From Trigonopsis variabilis (lineage: Eukaryota; Ascomycota; Trigonopsidomycetes; Trigonopsidales; Trigonopsidaceae), in assembly GCA_003707065.3 (NCBI GenBank), contig PPXM03000004.1:806001-870000 (forward strand): DNA of 64,000 bases, read 5' to 3'. The notes under the pieces were generated by a model. That model made no database searches, was not told the DNA's origin, and worked only from the letters and a program-made list of their open reading frames with translations. Position numbers and translations under genes: made by a program. Shown here in pieces: positions 9,517-19,362 of the stretch. Each line of letters starts with the position of its first letter. Position 1 is the first letter of the stretch.

Positions 9517-11301
9517 CTAGTGACCCCTGATCCTCATCATACTTTTAAATTGGTTAATGGATGGTATAAGTGTCGTAAAATCCTTTGACCCTGCCTTAGC
9601 ACTACTCGATCGCCGCCTAGCTTGTTTCTTCTTTGGTGGAGCAGCCGATGGTCGGGCGGGTTCCACTCCTGTTAGCACGACCTGACGAGTTTGCTCAGTC
9701 GACTGATAGCCGGTCTCGTTTCCAGACTGCGACTGATCGAGTTTCAAGTCATAAGTGAATTCCAGTGGCTTGTTGTCTCCCACAAAACTGATGCGCAGCT
9801 TCAAAGGTTCCTGCTTAGATCCATGGTGGAAAACGTAAAAGGGGCCCTTTTGTAAATGGAGATTTCGAGGCTCAGGGAAAGATTCAGGCAAGTCTACTTC
9901 GACCGAAGTTATGAAATGAGGGTTGAGTGGATCAGCATTATTGTCCGAGTCGACGGGTAACCCAACGATGTAAAGCAACCACTCGTGAGAATAATCTGCT
10001 AGTCCTTTCGACCGCTTGCTTGCTTCAATAAATCTCGAGCTATTGCCGACGATTATTTTGAATTCTCGTCCGTTTTTACTCATCATCTCATTTTTTTCCG
10101 CCTCCTTCACCTGAAGTTCCATCTTTGCTTTCTGCTGGGCAACCACCTGCTCCTGTAGCTTCATCCATTCCTCTTTAGGTGACGACCGCTTGACTAGCCC
10201 AGATCCGCTTCCACTTCCAAACCTATCAAACCGCCTGCTTTGACCCTTGGATCCTTTTCTTCCTTCCTCCTGTGGAGCTGGCTGTGGAACCAGATCTTCT
10301 TCTTCCTCATCCTCAAATAGGTGAGCCCTGCTAACCGGTTTCACCGTCTCTTCTGCCAATGATTTGACATCAATAGTCGAGTCTATATTCCCCACTAAAG
10401 ATGCAAGTCTCTGAGTTTCAATCTTAGGTCGCTCAATCTCTTGTTCAGACTGCGTTGTCGTCGTATTTCCAGCATCCGAGGCACTTGGTGCTTGAGAAAC
10501 GGACTCGTTAGAATTTGTAGAATATCCAGGAGTAGATTCAAGAAGCAGCTTTTGCCTCTGGCTTTGCAAAAGTGCATGTTGTCCGGTTTCATCTTGTTCC
10601 TCGAGAACAACGCCGCAGCTATCAGCAGCCATGTCGTGAGAAGTTAATTCTAAAGCGTGAGAGATCCTGCAATGGTTGATGAAGCCTTGGACAGATCCAA
10701 AATTTCCTCGTCCACATTCTCGGCAAACCAAGCGCACCAAGACTCCATCTCGCCGTCGACAGATACACCGGATTTCAGAGGGAGAAGGCTGGATGGGAGT
10801 TTCGTGTTCTGGGGAAGGTTTAGGAGAATCGTGAGCTAAGGACGTAGGACATGGTTTCATTTGAGAGTTATTTTGAGCGGCACAGGCAAGACTAGCTCTT
10901 CTAGTCAAGACTCCTACTCGTGGCGCGGCCGAGGAATTCGAAGGAGGTTTAGATTCGGAGGGAATGAGATGCTGGCAGTACTTGGCCATTAGCTGCCGGC
11001 TAAAAAACGATTCTCCGCATGCATGGCATGAGCCGACTAAGCTTTCAAGGTTAGGAGAGCCCTCTTGAGGTGACTCGGATAACCGAGTGGCTCGAGCGAG
11101 CTGTAGCAACATAGTGTTGATTTTGGCAATTTCGTCCTCAATTAGTCGGAGCTCCCTATGCTTGAGAAGAATCTCGAGATCAAATTGCTGAGCAATTATT
11201 TCTCCCGTCGTATCCTTGGTCATAATGTCCAAAATATGAATATCTTGTGATCGATCCTGGGAGAAAAATTTTCGTAGCAACGCCTTTGCCAGGGCCGTCA
11301 T
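9517..11301 (-). CDS. Ahc1-like / YEATS-domain chromatin protein
   Basis: 594 residues from ATG 11301. The order is: a helical N-terminus (1-80); CHACGESFF with a following His (about 92); a Cys/His module at about 176-215 (CICRRRDGVLVRLVCREC then GFINHCRISH) resembling the C2H2-like finger of ADA-complex Ahc1 proteins; a long Ser/Gln-rich linker; a coiled coil; then a beta-rich region at about 413-518 (FKIIVGNSSRFI, HEWLLYIVGLP, VEVDLPESFPEPRNL, GPFYVF) that looks like a YEATS fold. A basic tail, PPKKKQARRRSSS, follows. Together these suggest a subunit of a histone acetyltransferase complex. No intron seen. The frame continues upstream without an ATG over the start of the divergent Alba gene, so the start is not certain. 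Confidence 0.65.
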   Translation of the reverse strand: MTALAKALLRKFFSQDRSQDIHILDIMTKDTTGEIIAQQFDLEILLKHRELRLIEDEIAKINTMLLQLARATRLSESPQEGSPNLESLVGSCHACGESFFSRQLMAKYCQHLIPSESKPPSNSSAAPRVGVLTRRASLACAAQNNSQMKPCPTSLAHDSPKPSPEHETPIQPSPSEIRCICRRRDGVLVRLVCRECGRGNFGSVQGFINHCRISHALELTSHDMAADSCGVVLEEQDETGQHALLQSQRQKLLLESTPGYSTNSNESVSQAPSASDAGNTTTTQSEQEIERPKIETQRLASLVGNIDSTIDVKSLAEETVKPVSRAHLFEDEEEEDLVPQPAPQEEGRKGSKGQSRRFDRFGSGSGSGLVKRSSPKEEWMKLQEQVVAQQKAKMELQVKEAEKNEMMSKNGREFKIIVGNSSRFIEASKRSKGLADYSHEWLLYIVGLPVDSDNNADPLNPHFITSVEVDLPESFPEPRNLHLQKGPFYVFHHGSKQEPLKLRISFVGDNKPLEFTYDLKLDQSQSGNETGYQSTEQTRQVVLTGVEPARPSAAPPKKKQARRRSSSAKAGSKDFTTLIPSINQFKSMMRIRGH

Positions 11302-11348
11302 CCCCAAGCGATCCTGTATCAATCCATCCTTGACCAAGACCTTTCTCG

Positions 11349-11725
11349 ATGAAAGTTCGGTCTGGAGACTCGGTCGAGAAACGCGTGAAGCAATGCTTGG
11401 AGAATTTCAAGGCAGACGGTGTAGTGGAACTGGTTTCTTTAGATACGTTTCAAAAAATGACCACAATCGTGGAGATTCTAAAGAGGGAGCTATGTAAGGA
11501 AGCAGAATTCTACCAGTATAACCGAGTCGAGCAATCCTCGGCAGTCGAAGTCGGTCCAGATGGCTTCAAAAGGTGACCTGGCTGTGAATGACAAACTGAC
11601 GAACTAGTGATTCCAAGAGTGAAGGGATTGAAATGCACGTTATTCTATCGAAATTAGAGCGTCTCGATCTAATTGACCAAGGCTGGACTTCACAGTACGT
11701 TCCAAAGAAAAAGACAAAGCCATGA
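11349..11725 (+). CDS. Alba-domain nucleic-acid-binding protein (Pop6/Pop7/Rpp25-like)
   Basis: Exons 11349-11572 and 11608-11725 encode 113 residues; the 35-nt intron has GTGACC / CTGAC / CTAG. The protein is essentially one Alba fold: KVRSGDSVEKRVKQCLENF, then VELVSLDTFQKMTTIVEILKREL (the usual 'G-AI-K-VTIAEILKR' helix), then FYQYNRVE, and after the intron GIEMHVILSKLERLD, ending in a basic tail, VPKKKTKP. Alba proteins bind RNA or DNA. In eukaryotes they occur in RNase P/MRP (Rpp20/Rpp25, Pop6/Pop7) or as free RNA-binding proteins, and I cannot tell which. Divergent from the Ahc1-like gene with only 47 bp between start codons. Confidence 0.65.
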
Positions 11726-12020
11726 GGCCTATAATAAGTTGAAAGAACTCGATATAGGCACGCCTTTAATGCCTAGTTTAAGAGAGCTTTAAGAACATAA
11801 GAGACTTTTTGTGAATGAAGAACAGGTATATTCTACATGACAGCTTATGGTGCAAAAATTAAGCTATGCAGATTCGCATTCCCAGCTTGCTTGCTCTTTG
11901 TCCACGAGCTCGACTACCCTGTACGTTTATTAAACAGTTAGCTATTAGATGCTTCAGCCGGTATGAGCATATCTATCAAGGAGCCAGCTCTGGTGTATCA
12001 AACGTTTATACTCGAAACGG

Positions 12021-12539
12021 TCACCCGTATCGTACCCACAACCCTTTGTTCTTTGACGGATGCTTTTGGGTGGGTATGATGGACAAAATGTCTGGGGAAG
12101 ACGAAGGCTCGGGGTATTTTTTAGATTTACTCAGTGGAGTCGAATGAGCTTGTGGGGGCTCCATTAGCCATGAATCTCCTGCCAGGGTCCGTGATATAGA
12201 CGTTTTTCTCGATCTTCTCTGTGAGCTCTTCACTTGAGGAGATGTAACTGTCTTGGCCTTTGAAGTTTCAGCCATCTTATTTCTATCCTTTTCCCCTAAT
12301 ACAATCTTTCCCTCCTTGGGTGGCTCGTTCGATTGAATTGACTTTGCTTTCTTAGCTCCTTCTCTTGTTTGACCCGTCTTTCTTTCCCTAGTCTCACTTT
12401 TCTTGTGACTCTTCGTCCTTGGAAGAATGTCATCCTTGGGAATTGGCTCATCGTTTTCATCGATACTCCTGTGTTGTCCTTGTTCCCTCTTTCGTCCTCC
12501 TCTGTATCTTTTCTTTGAGTATGTGATGAATGTCGTCAT
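12021..12539 (-). CDS. Hypothetical basic, low-complexity protein
   Basis: ATG 12539 opens a frame beginning MTTFITYSKKRYRGGRKRE. It is Lys/Arg/Ser-rich, probably disordered and nuclear, with no family recognised. The unspliced frame ends at 12021 after 172 codons. An alternative model splices 11919-12035 (117 nt; GTACGA / GCTAAC / TACAG) to a last exon at 11859-11918 that adds a short basic tail. That intron would be unusually long for this window, so the end is uncertain. Confidence 0.45.
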   Translation of the reverse strand: MTTFITYSKKRYRGGRKREQGQHRSIDENDEPIPKDDILPRTKSHKKSETRERKTGQTREGAKKAKSIQSNEPPKEGKIVLGEKDRNKMAETSKAKTVTSPQVKSSQRRSRKTSISRTLAGDSWLMEPPQAHSTPLSKSKKYPEPSSSPDILSIIPTQKHPSKNKGLWVRYG

Positions 12540-12991
12540 GGATGATGTTCTGACCTCTGGGCGCTTTGCTAGAGACCCTGCCCATCAAGGAACATGTTAG
12601 GTCAAAAGTTGCGTTTACGTTTCCCAAGAGCCACTTTCTAGAGCTTTCGCTTGATGTATTTATTGCTAATATTTCTCAATGGCAGCTCCAACATATACGA
12701 AACGTAACGACAAGAGTCAAGGCACAAAGGTAGGACTTTCATAGATACGTGTCTCCCTCTGACTGCTGTAGTCATCTTGACGTACATTTGGAAAAACATT
12801 GTAACTAACGTTAAATATTCAAACACCACCATACTCTTCAAGTACCCAAGAGCGTATTTCGTCAAAGACACTCGCAGTAACGGTATCTGTTTCGCGCGCG
12901 ATTGTCCCAACTTGGTCTTTGCTCATCATCGGTCACAGTCTCATCTTTATCTTGATTCGCTTGTCAACACTGTATTCTTATACCAGAAAGA
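12540..12991. other. Intergenic, divergent promoter region
   Basis: Lies between two divergently transcribed genes. No ORF with family features, RNA gene or repeat seen. Confidence 0.6.
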
Positions 12992-14632
12992 ATGACCGGG
13001 GAGACATCATGGCTTGATACGTTCAAGTCGCGAGTTCATTCGATTCTGGAGAGAAGTCATCAAACGGACGCCGAATACGATTGGAATGACCAGCGTCTTC
13101 AAGAACTCGACGCGGCCCGCGAGAAACATCTTAGTGAAACAGTCAGCAACCTGGAAGATGTCAGAAGGGAACATCGAAAACATCAGGAAACGATCATTGA
13201 TTGCGCGAAGAGACAGCTCGATCGATTTGAACTAGAAACCCATGCCCTGCAGTCAACTCTGGATCATATAAGGGAGATGGCGGATTCAGTTGAAAGCCGA
13301 AACCTGGTTTTAGAGGAGAAAATGAAAGACTTGTCAGCCATCGAGGAAGCGCTTAGTGCTCGGGAAAGAGAAATAGATGAAAAGATCGAAAGAGCTCGAG
13401 CTAGGGCAAGGGAATTGAATGAGGAACAAAGCCCGGAATCTTCATCTGAAGCTAAACATACAGACTCTCTTACAAGGACGGGCCAGTCGCCCGAGAAAGA
13501 AGATAATGAGCAGGAGGATGAAGAAGGAGAAGAAGGGCTAGGAGAAGACGACGATGAAGAAGAAGAAGAAGGTGACGAGGAGGAAGGGGTCAATTACAGG
13601 AATAGTGTCCCAGCGAAACGACCACGTATGTTTTATCCGCCTGGTATGTTTGATGGTCGAAGGAATTCTAAGCAAGATGAAGCTGAGGACGAAGAAATGC
13701 AGGATGAAGATGAGGATGAGGATGAGGATGAAAATCTGGGTGGAGAATATGTCAACGGCGACGAGGATGAGGAGATGAGCGGAAGCGGATACGATGATGA
13801 TATTGATGGGCAATTAGCTAATGGAGAAGTTTTGAATGAATCAAATGGTGATGATGAGGATGAAGTTGGACAAGAGGAAGATGATGCTCCGAGTAACGAT
13901 GACGATGAAGAAGAATTTGACGACGATACCTTCGATTCACGACCTACTCATCCTGAACATGATCATGCCGAGTTACAAGATTCAGACGCGTCCCATCAAA
14001 TAATAATCTCCGATGACGATGACGATCGGTCTGATAACAGCGAACATGCAGAACTGGACCCGGCTTTAGCCAATGGAAATTCTACCATTGACCAATATGA
14101 TATCCCGTCTGCAAACTTTCTCGCTAAAGTTGCATCAGCAGTTGCTGCTTTGGACGATTCCAGTATTGCTTTGGAACCTGCCGTGGATCTTGCAATTCTA
14201 GCCGAAGCGGCTGAGGAAAGTTCCTCGAAAGATGAGTCTGCCAATTTAAATGAAGAAGGCACAATCCATGAGGACCAAGATGCGGTGAGAGCCCAGGATT
14301 TATCCGGTGAAGAGGAGAATTCCCAGAGCGACCAAGACTATTCGGAGCAGAGCATGGACGAAGAACCAGAGGATGACGATGATGACGGAACAGAAGCGAT
14401 TATCAAAGAGGTAGGCAATGTTGTAAATGAGGTCGAAGCTACTATGGCAGCTGTTGCCGCCGAAGAAAATATTGTGGACGCAATAATAGAAGGCAAGTCC
14501 GTTTCTGAGGGAGATGTGGATATAAACGCCTATGAAGTCATCAATGATGTCCCAATCCCTCAGAAAAGACAAAGGGACGAAGAGGAGGAAGACGGAAGTC
14601 CGAGGAAGCGGCCGGCTTCGGAGTCTGAGTAA
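12992..14632 (+). CDS. Hypothetical coiled-coil, highly acidic nuclear protein
   Basis: 546 residues, single exon. The first ~160 residues are helical and heptad-like (WLDTFKSRVHSILERSH, then a long charged coiled coil). From about 165 to 500 the chain is dominated by Glu/Asp runs, interrupted by a short basic patch, PAKRPRMFYPPG. The C-terminus has bipartite NLS-like clusters (PQKRQRDEEEEDGSPRKRP). The acidic repeats come from GAT/GAG/GAA slippage-prone tracts (for example near 13690-13730). This composition suits a histone- or ribosome-assembly-related nuclear factor, but no defined family is recognised. It would run anomalously on gels and is likely disordered after the coiled coil. Confidence 0.6.
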   Translation: MTGETSWLDTFKSRVHSILERSHQTDAEYDWNDQRLQELDAAREKHLSETVSNLEDVRREHRKHQETIIDCAKRQLDRFELETHALQSTLDHIREMADSVESRNLVLEEKMKDLSAIEEALSAREREIDEKIERARARARELNEEQSPESSSEAKHTDSLTRTGQSPEKEDNEQEDEEGEEGLGEDDDEEEEEGDEEEGVNYRNSVPAKRPRMFYPPGMFDGRRNSKQDEAEDEEMQDEDEDEDEDENLGGEYVNGDEDEEMSGSGYDDDIDGQLANGEVLNESNGDDEDEVGQEEDDAPSNDDDEEEFDDDTFDSRPTHPEHDHAELQDSDASHQIIISDDDDDRSDNSEHAELDPALANGNSTIDQYDIPSANFLAKVASAVAALDDSSIALEPAVDLAILAEAAEESSSKDESANLNEEGTIHEDQDAVRAQDLSGEEENSQSDQDYSEQSMDEEPEDDDDDGTEAIIKEVGNVVNEVEATMAAVAAEENIVDAIIEGKSVSEGDVDINAYEVINDVPIPQKRQRDEEEEDGSPRKRPASESE

Positions 14633-14716
14633 TTGCTGTACGATAAACTTGCTAGTTGCATAATTGAGATACCGTCCCAGTGTGACGTTTGTTATATAAT
14701 CGTTCTAAGCTCTATA

Positions 14717-15714
14717 CTACAAGTGTTTTCTAAGAAATTCGTATATGGAGAAGAAAGTCATGTTGATGAGCCCTGTGCGCATCATACTGACCTCCAAACC
14801 CCGATACAAGCGTCTGGTGAAAAGCTTTGGTCGGTTGTGGGTCCCTTGCCGCCCGGTGAGCACGTCACGCTGGAAGATCGACTTGAGTGTGTCGATGGGA
14901 AAGACCACTGTCCATGAGACAATCCCGCATAAACCGCCCGCGGCTGCAATGGCCGCCGGAGACGGATTCTGGGAGCCAGCAAACAGTGACTTTGCCGTTT
15001 CATAAGTCGTGAAATAGAGACCTGTTCCAAGAGCGTCTCGTGCAAAATGCAGTCGGAATCCAGAGTAGAGGCCAAGGGGACCCCAGCGACGGACAATGTC
15101 CCTCGCAGTTGCCAGAGAGCCCTTAGGCTGGTGTTTTGTAGATTCAATAAATGGTGTATCTGGATTGGAATCGCGACGCGATCGCCACATCAACACTTCA
15201 ATCTGTTGGGCCAACTTGGTCAGTTCGAAAGGACAGGCAAACAGACTAATAAATCCTCCCGCAGTGAACCCCGAGAAAAAATAAGGAACCAATTGCCGCA
15301 GGGGTTTAGTTATTCCCTGCCGTGGCTCCTTGAGGTCTTCTCCTATACCGATAAACCCGTTCGTAGCCCGAGCAAAGACTCCCGAGTAGAGTTTCTTCGC
15401 TTGTTCATAGACTGAAAATGATATTGTTCTGACCGCTGTCACCGATAACTACTGTTAGAACTAAAAACGACAGACAGTATTACCATTGGCGCACCCACTC
15501 CTCTAAAGAAACCTCGGAGACCTTCAGTACTGCGAGTGTGGGTCACACAATCCCAGGGTGACTTGAACTTATAAGCCTGCATTCTTGTTTTAACCGAGTC
15601 CAGCGGAAATCCCACAAAAGTAGAAACCAAAGAGGATGCACTGGCACAGATAGCGGTACTCTGGGAGTCGGATAAGATGACCCATGGCTTAGGAGCCCGA
15701 TGCACTTCCGGCAT
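14717..15714 (-). CDS. Mitochondrial carrier family (SLC25) protein
   Basis: Exons 15484-15714 and 14717-15448 encode 320 residues; the 35-nt intron 15449-15483 (GTAATA / TCTAAC / GTAG) joins GAPM to LSVTAVRTISFSVYEQ. Three repeats are visible, each with a degenerate PX[DE]XX[KR] signature: FPLDSVKTRMQ, CPFELTKLAQQ and FPIDTLKSIFQ. Six transmembrane helices are expected in the inner mitochondrial membrane. The second signature, with Glu in place of Asp, is still functional in many carriers. A polar insertion of about 35 residues lies in the second matrix loop. The substrate cannot be assigned from these motifs. Convergent with the acidic protein gene, 84 bp apart. Confidence 0.88.
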
Positions 15715-17046
15715 TATGAGTCAGACGCCGATCGGTGATAAGAGAAAGCAAGAAAAGAATTAAAACAATATTATACGGAAAAAAAGGAATTCCAGAGATT
15801 AGGCGGATGTCGCCAGAGCTCTCAGAGGAAAAAGACGTCAAGACCAGCTGACGGTGTAACGGTATTGGTGAGATTAAAGGAACCGGATACGGGCCAAAGG
15901 TGAAAAAGTTGAGACGCGTGACTACAAGGCATGTGATCAGGAACTTGCGATATACATCATGAAAGTGACCAAAAAACACCCGAATATAGACTTCCATTCA
16001 TTGTTCTCTTATGTTACAAATACTAGAGGCGGAAACTATAAGGTCAAAGGCTCGAAAGGGTAGTTAGGGCCAACATGCGCCCTTATAAGGCTTTTTATAA
16101 TATTTTGAAGTATTTGAAATGAGCAAGCCAAGCTTGATCCATTTTATATTTTTAAACTGGTTATCAGCCGGTAACTGACATGCAGCGAGAAGATCCCGAG
16201 TACAATAGAGAAGCCATCATTTAAGGCAAAGAAACTTTCATGCGAAATTCACGTAAAATTAAAAGAATCTATTATTCAGAGGCGTAAGTTTGGAGATTAA
16301 CATATTACTATGATAACTGCAAATCATCGGCTGAACTTGACAAGAAATCTCGCATTTTAAGAAGGTAGGGCATTACCTGATTTTAGACTCTGTTACTGGG
16401 TGATTCAGTACAATTTAAACACTGTACTGGATATATAGTAGCAATTATGTATCACATGGGTAGAATAAATGTCAAAGTAATGGCTTGGTCATCTAAAATG
16501 CTAAGACCCAAGAGGAGCCTCAGAAATAGTTATCTGGCCCTAGAGAATCCAAAATCACATCAAGACCCAAAGTGCTTAGAGAGTTAAACAAAGTTTGATT
16601 CGATTTGGTTTTCTCTTTGCCAGAGAAACTTTGGTATCTAAAAGAAATTCGTGAACCCCCTCACCTGATTCCAACATGCGACAATGATTTCTTTAGAAAT
16701 GAAAGAAAGATATCATAGCTGCAGTAGATATCAGTGCTTATTGTTTCAAGAATATTAGCAAACAACTGTCGCCACAATGGATTCATAAACCTGCGATGCT
16801 GAGTCGTACGAAGCCCAGTTTATAAGTCTTAACGAATATTCGCTGCGCACAGAAGAAAAGACAATGCCTTGCTTGATCTTAATTGATATATTGATATACT
16901 TCGAGTGAAACTGATATTCTGTTGTTTGTATAACAGCACGAGTTTCGTTACTTCATGTAACAGTGACCAAAGTCATTCAGCCACTGTGGTTGCTGGTATA
17001 ACTAAGATACGGTTGACAACTAACTTTGAATTGCCACTACTCGACC
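15715..17046. other. Long AT-rich intergenic region
   Basis: Holds the divergent upstream regions of the carrier and grx5 genes. Several short ORFs (for example 15689-15997 minus) show no family features. No tRNA-like or repeated element recognised. Confidence 0.6.
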
Positions 17047-17520
17047 ATGTCTTTCACTCGGCTTTTGGGTGCTCGTCCAGTTCAAGGTCTTCGACTATCA
17101 CTAGTAGGAAGCCGGACATTAGGCAGGCGGTTTCTCTCGGATGAAATGAAGACAGCCATTGATAAAACGGTAGCCTCTGCTCCGTTAGTTGTTTTCATGA
17201 AAGGCACCCCTGATGCTCCAGCTTGTGGATTTTCAAGAGCTACTATCCAAGTTTTGGGATTGCAAGGGGTCGATCCTGCCAAGTTTGCCGCTGTCAATGT
17301 CCTGGAGAATCCTGAGCTTCGCCAAGCGATTAAGGAGTACTCCAACTGGCCTACCATTCCTCAGGTCTATCTCAATAAGGAGTTCCTCGGAGGATGTGAC
17401 ATCATTATCCAAATGCATCAATCTGGGGAACTAGCGGACGTGCTCGATAAAGCCAATGTTCTCCTCCCTCTTGAAAACGAAAAGGGTTCTTCTCAGCCAG
17501 AAGCTGATGCAAAGAATTAA
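17047..17520 (+). CDS. grx5: Monothiol glutaredoxin Grx5
   Basis: 157 residues, single exon, start chosen at ATG 17047. The Arg/Leu/Ser-rich N-terminus (FTRLLGARPVQGLRLSLVGSR) is a mitochondrial presequence. The core begins IDKTVASAPLVVFMKGTPDAPACGFS, giving the CGFS active site that coordinates a glutathione-bridged Fe-S cluster. It continues with WPTIPQVYLNKEFLGGCDI, the cis-Pro and GG.D glutathione-binding motifs. Grx5 hands Fe-S clusters from the Isu scaffold to target proteins in the matrix. Confidence 0.95.
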   Translation: MSFTRLLGARPVQGLRLSLVGSRTLGRRFLSDEMKTAIDKTVASAPLVVFMKGTPDAPACGFSRATIQVLGLQGVDPAKFAAVNVLENPELRQAIKEYSNWPTIPQVYLNKEFLGGCDIIIQMHQSGELADVLDKANVLLPLENEKGSSQPEADAKN

Positions 17521-18359
17521 ACTATATTTTTCTATTTGTATATACATAATCTCTCATTCTTGTCGTTGATCAACTCAATTTTGGCTCAGACGGATTAGTC
17601 AGCATCCCTCGATATGAGACATGACATTTGATCATGATTCCTTGTGGCAACTTCCTTTGAATGGCCATCTATGATATCACAACCAAAGTCATGTCGAAAT
17701 GGCCATTCCCAGTGTTTCTTCCTGCCCAAAGACACAAAGAATCACAGTTGCGTCATTGTAGAGCCTGCGGTGTAAATTACTCAGTCATCTGAATGAGCTT
17801 TCTAACCTTCACTCTTGTCTTGTCTCATATCGAGCTAGTGCCCTTTTACCATTCATCATAGCCATTGAATCTTCTCATGATAAGAGTCACCTCCCAATTC
17901 CGTCGACTATCTCTTTTTGTTCTTTTCTTGTAAAAAATAACATGATATAACAAAGGTCTTTTATAATTTAAAATACAAGTGACCTGAAAAAAGACTGTGA
18001 CAATTGCCCAGGTCTGATATAAAAACCCGTCTTAGATCTCTCGAATGCAACAAGACATCAAATTCACAAAACGCCCCATGAAAGACTATCGTAAGCGAGA
18101 CCTACCCTCGTCTATTGGATAGAAATAATAGGTACTTGGACCGTAGACGCAGTGGCCGTAAGACATTGGGAGTTGAGGATTAGGGTGCTTCCCTTCCAAC
18201 GCAGAGTGTAACCACTGCGAACAAGTCGGGCGTTATCGAGCAGGCACCACGCAGAAAAAGTGATTCAAAAGACCAGTTCTTCATAATTCAGACTGATTTG
18301 AATAACTTACGGGTCTTCTGATAAGGTACAAGTGTCTTGCTGCTGGTTCCTTTACTGCC
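17521..18359. other. Intergenic region upstream of lst8
   Basis: No ORF or RNA gene could be supported. It includes the grx5 3' flank and a long leader/promoter region for lst8. Confidence 0.55.
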
Positions 18360-19268
18360 ATGTCGGTTATTCTTGTATCTGCGGGATATGATCATACCAT
18401 TCGCTTCTGGGAAGCTCTTTCGGGAATCTGCTCAAGGACTATTCAGCATCCAGATTCACAAGTTAATAGACTGGCCATTTCACCGGATAAACGCTGTTTG
18501 GCCGCCGCTGGCCATCAACACATTCGTCTTTACGACATTCGCACCACTAACCCGAATCCTATCACTACCTTTGAAGGCCATACCAATAATGTCACCGCGG
18601 TAGCATTTCAATCCGAAGGGAAATGGCTTGTTTCGAGCAGCGAGGATGGCACTGTCAAGGTCTGGGATATGAGAGCCCCTACCGTACAGCGCAATTACAA
18701 ACATAAATCCCCGGTTAATGAAGTGGTCATCCATCCCAATCAAGGAGAGCTCGTCAGCTGCGATCAACACGGAAACGTACGGATATGGGATCTCGGTGAA
18801 AATATGTGTACGCACCACCTCATCCCAGAAGAAGATATTCCTATCCAAAGTGTCAGCGTGGCTAGTGACGGCAGTATGCTTGTGGCGGCCAATAATAGAG
18901 GTAATTGCTATATCTGGAGAATGGTCAATACGGCCGACGAAACCAGTCTTCATCCCATCACCAAGTTGAAGGCTCACTCAAAATACATAACAAAAGCCCT
19001 TCTCTCTCCTGATGTCAAGCATCTGGCAACCTGCTCTGCCGACCATAGCGCCAGGATATGGTCTACTGAATCCTTTGAATTGGAGACAAACTTGAACGGC
19101 CATCAACGGTGGGTGTGGGATTGCGCTTTCAGTGCCGATAGTGCCTACTTGGTGACTGCATCGTCAGATCATTACGCTCGACTGTGGGACCTTAGCACCT
19201 CTCAGATTGTTCGCCAGTATAACGGCCACCATAAGGGTGCTGTATGCGTTGTTTTGAATGATGTTTAG
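18360..19268 (+). CDS. lst8: Lst8/Wat1, WD40 subunit of TORC1 and TORC2
   Basis: 302 residues, single exon. It forms a seven-bladed beta-propeller, starting VILVSAGYDHTIRFWEALSGIC, with repeated GH...WD units: FEGHTNNVTAVAF, SSEDGTVKVWDMR, CDQHGNVRIWDLG, KAHSKYITKALLSPD, NGHQRWVWDCAFS, SSDHYARLWDLS. Length and blade order match Lst8/mLST8 closely. It binds and stabilises the Tor kinase domain in both TOR complexes. The TORC1 activator Rheb is encoded about 11 kb away in the same window. Confidence 0.95.
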   Translation: MSVILVSAGYDHTIRFWEALSGICSRTIQHPDSQVNRLAISPDKRCLAAAGHQHIRLYDIRTTNPNPITTFEGHTNNVTAVAFQSEGKWLVSSSEDGTVKVWDMRAPTVQRNYKHKSPVNEVVIHPNQGELVSCDQHGNVRIWDLGENMCTHHLIPEEDIPIQSVSVASDGSMLVAANNRGNCYIWRMVNTADETSLHPITKLKAHSKYITKALLSPDVKHLATCSADHSARIWSTESFELETNLNGHQRWVWDCAFSADSAYLVTASSDHYARLWDLSTSQIVRQYNGHHKGAVCVVLNDV

Positions 19269-19362
19269 TGTATATTAGTGTATTCTATTGTATGAAGGAT
19301 CCAGCAGACTTCAATTGCTTCTCGTGATATGATACAGGGTCGCTCCAGTCGAGTCCTTGCTT

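Noticed and set aside
11180-11410. Upstream exon for the Ahc1-like gene starting at 11410
   Set aside because: It is in another frame, no splice junction of workable length connects it, and it is antisense to the Alba gene.
13264-13813. Ser/Ile-rich ORFs on the minus strand
   Set aside because: Complement of the GAT/GAG/GAA acidic repeats.
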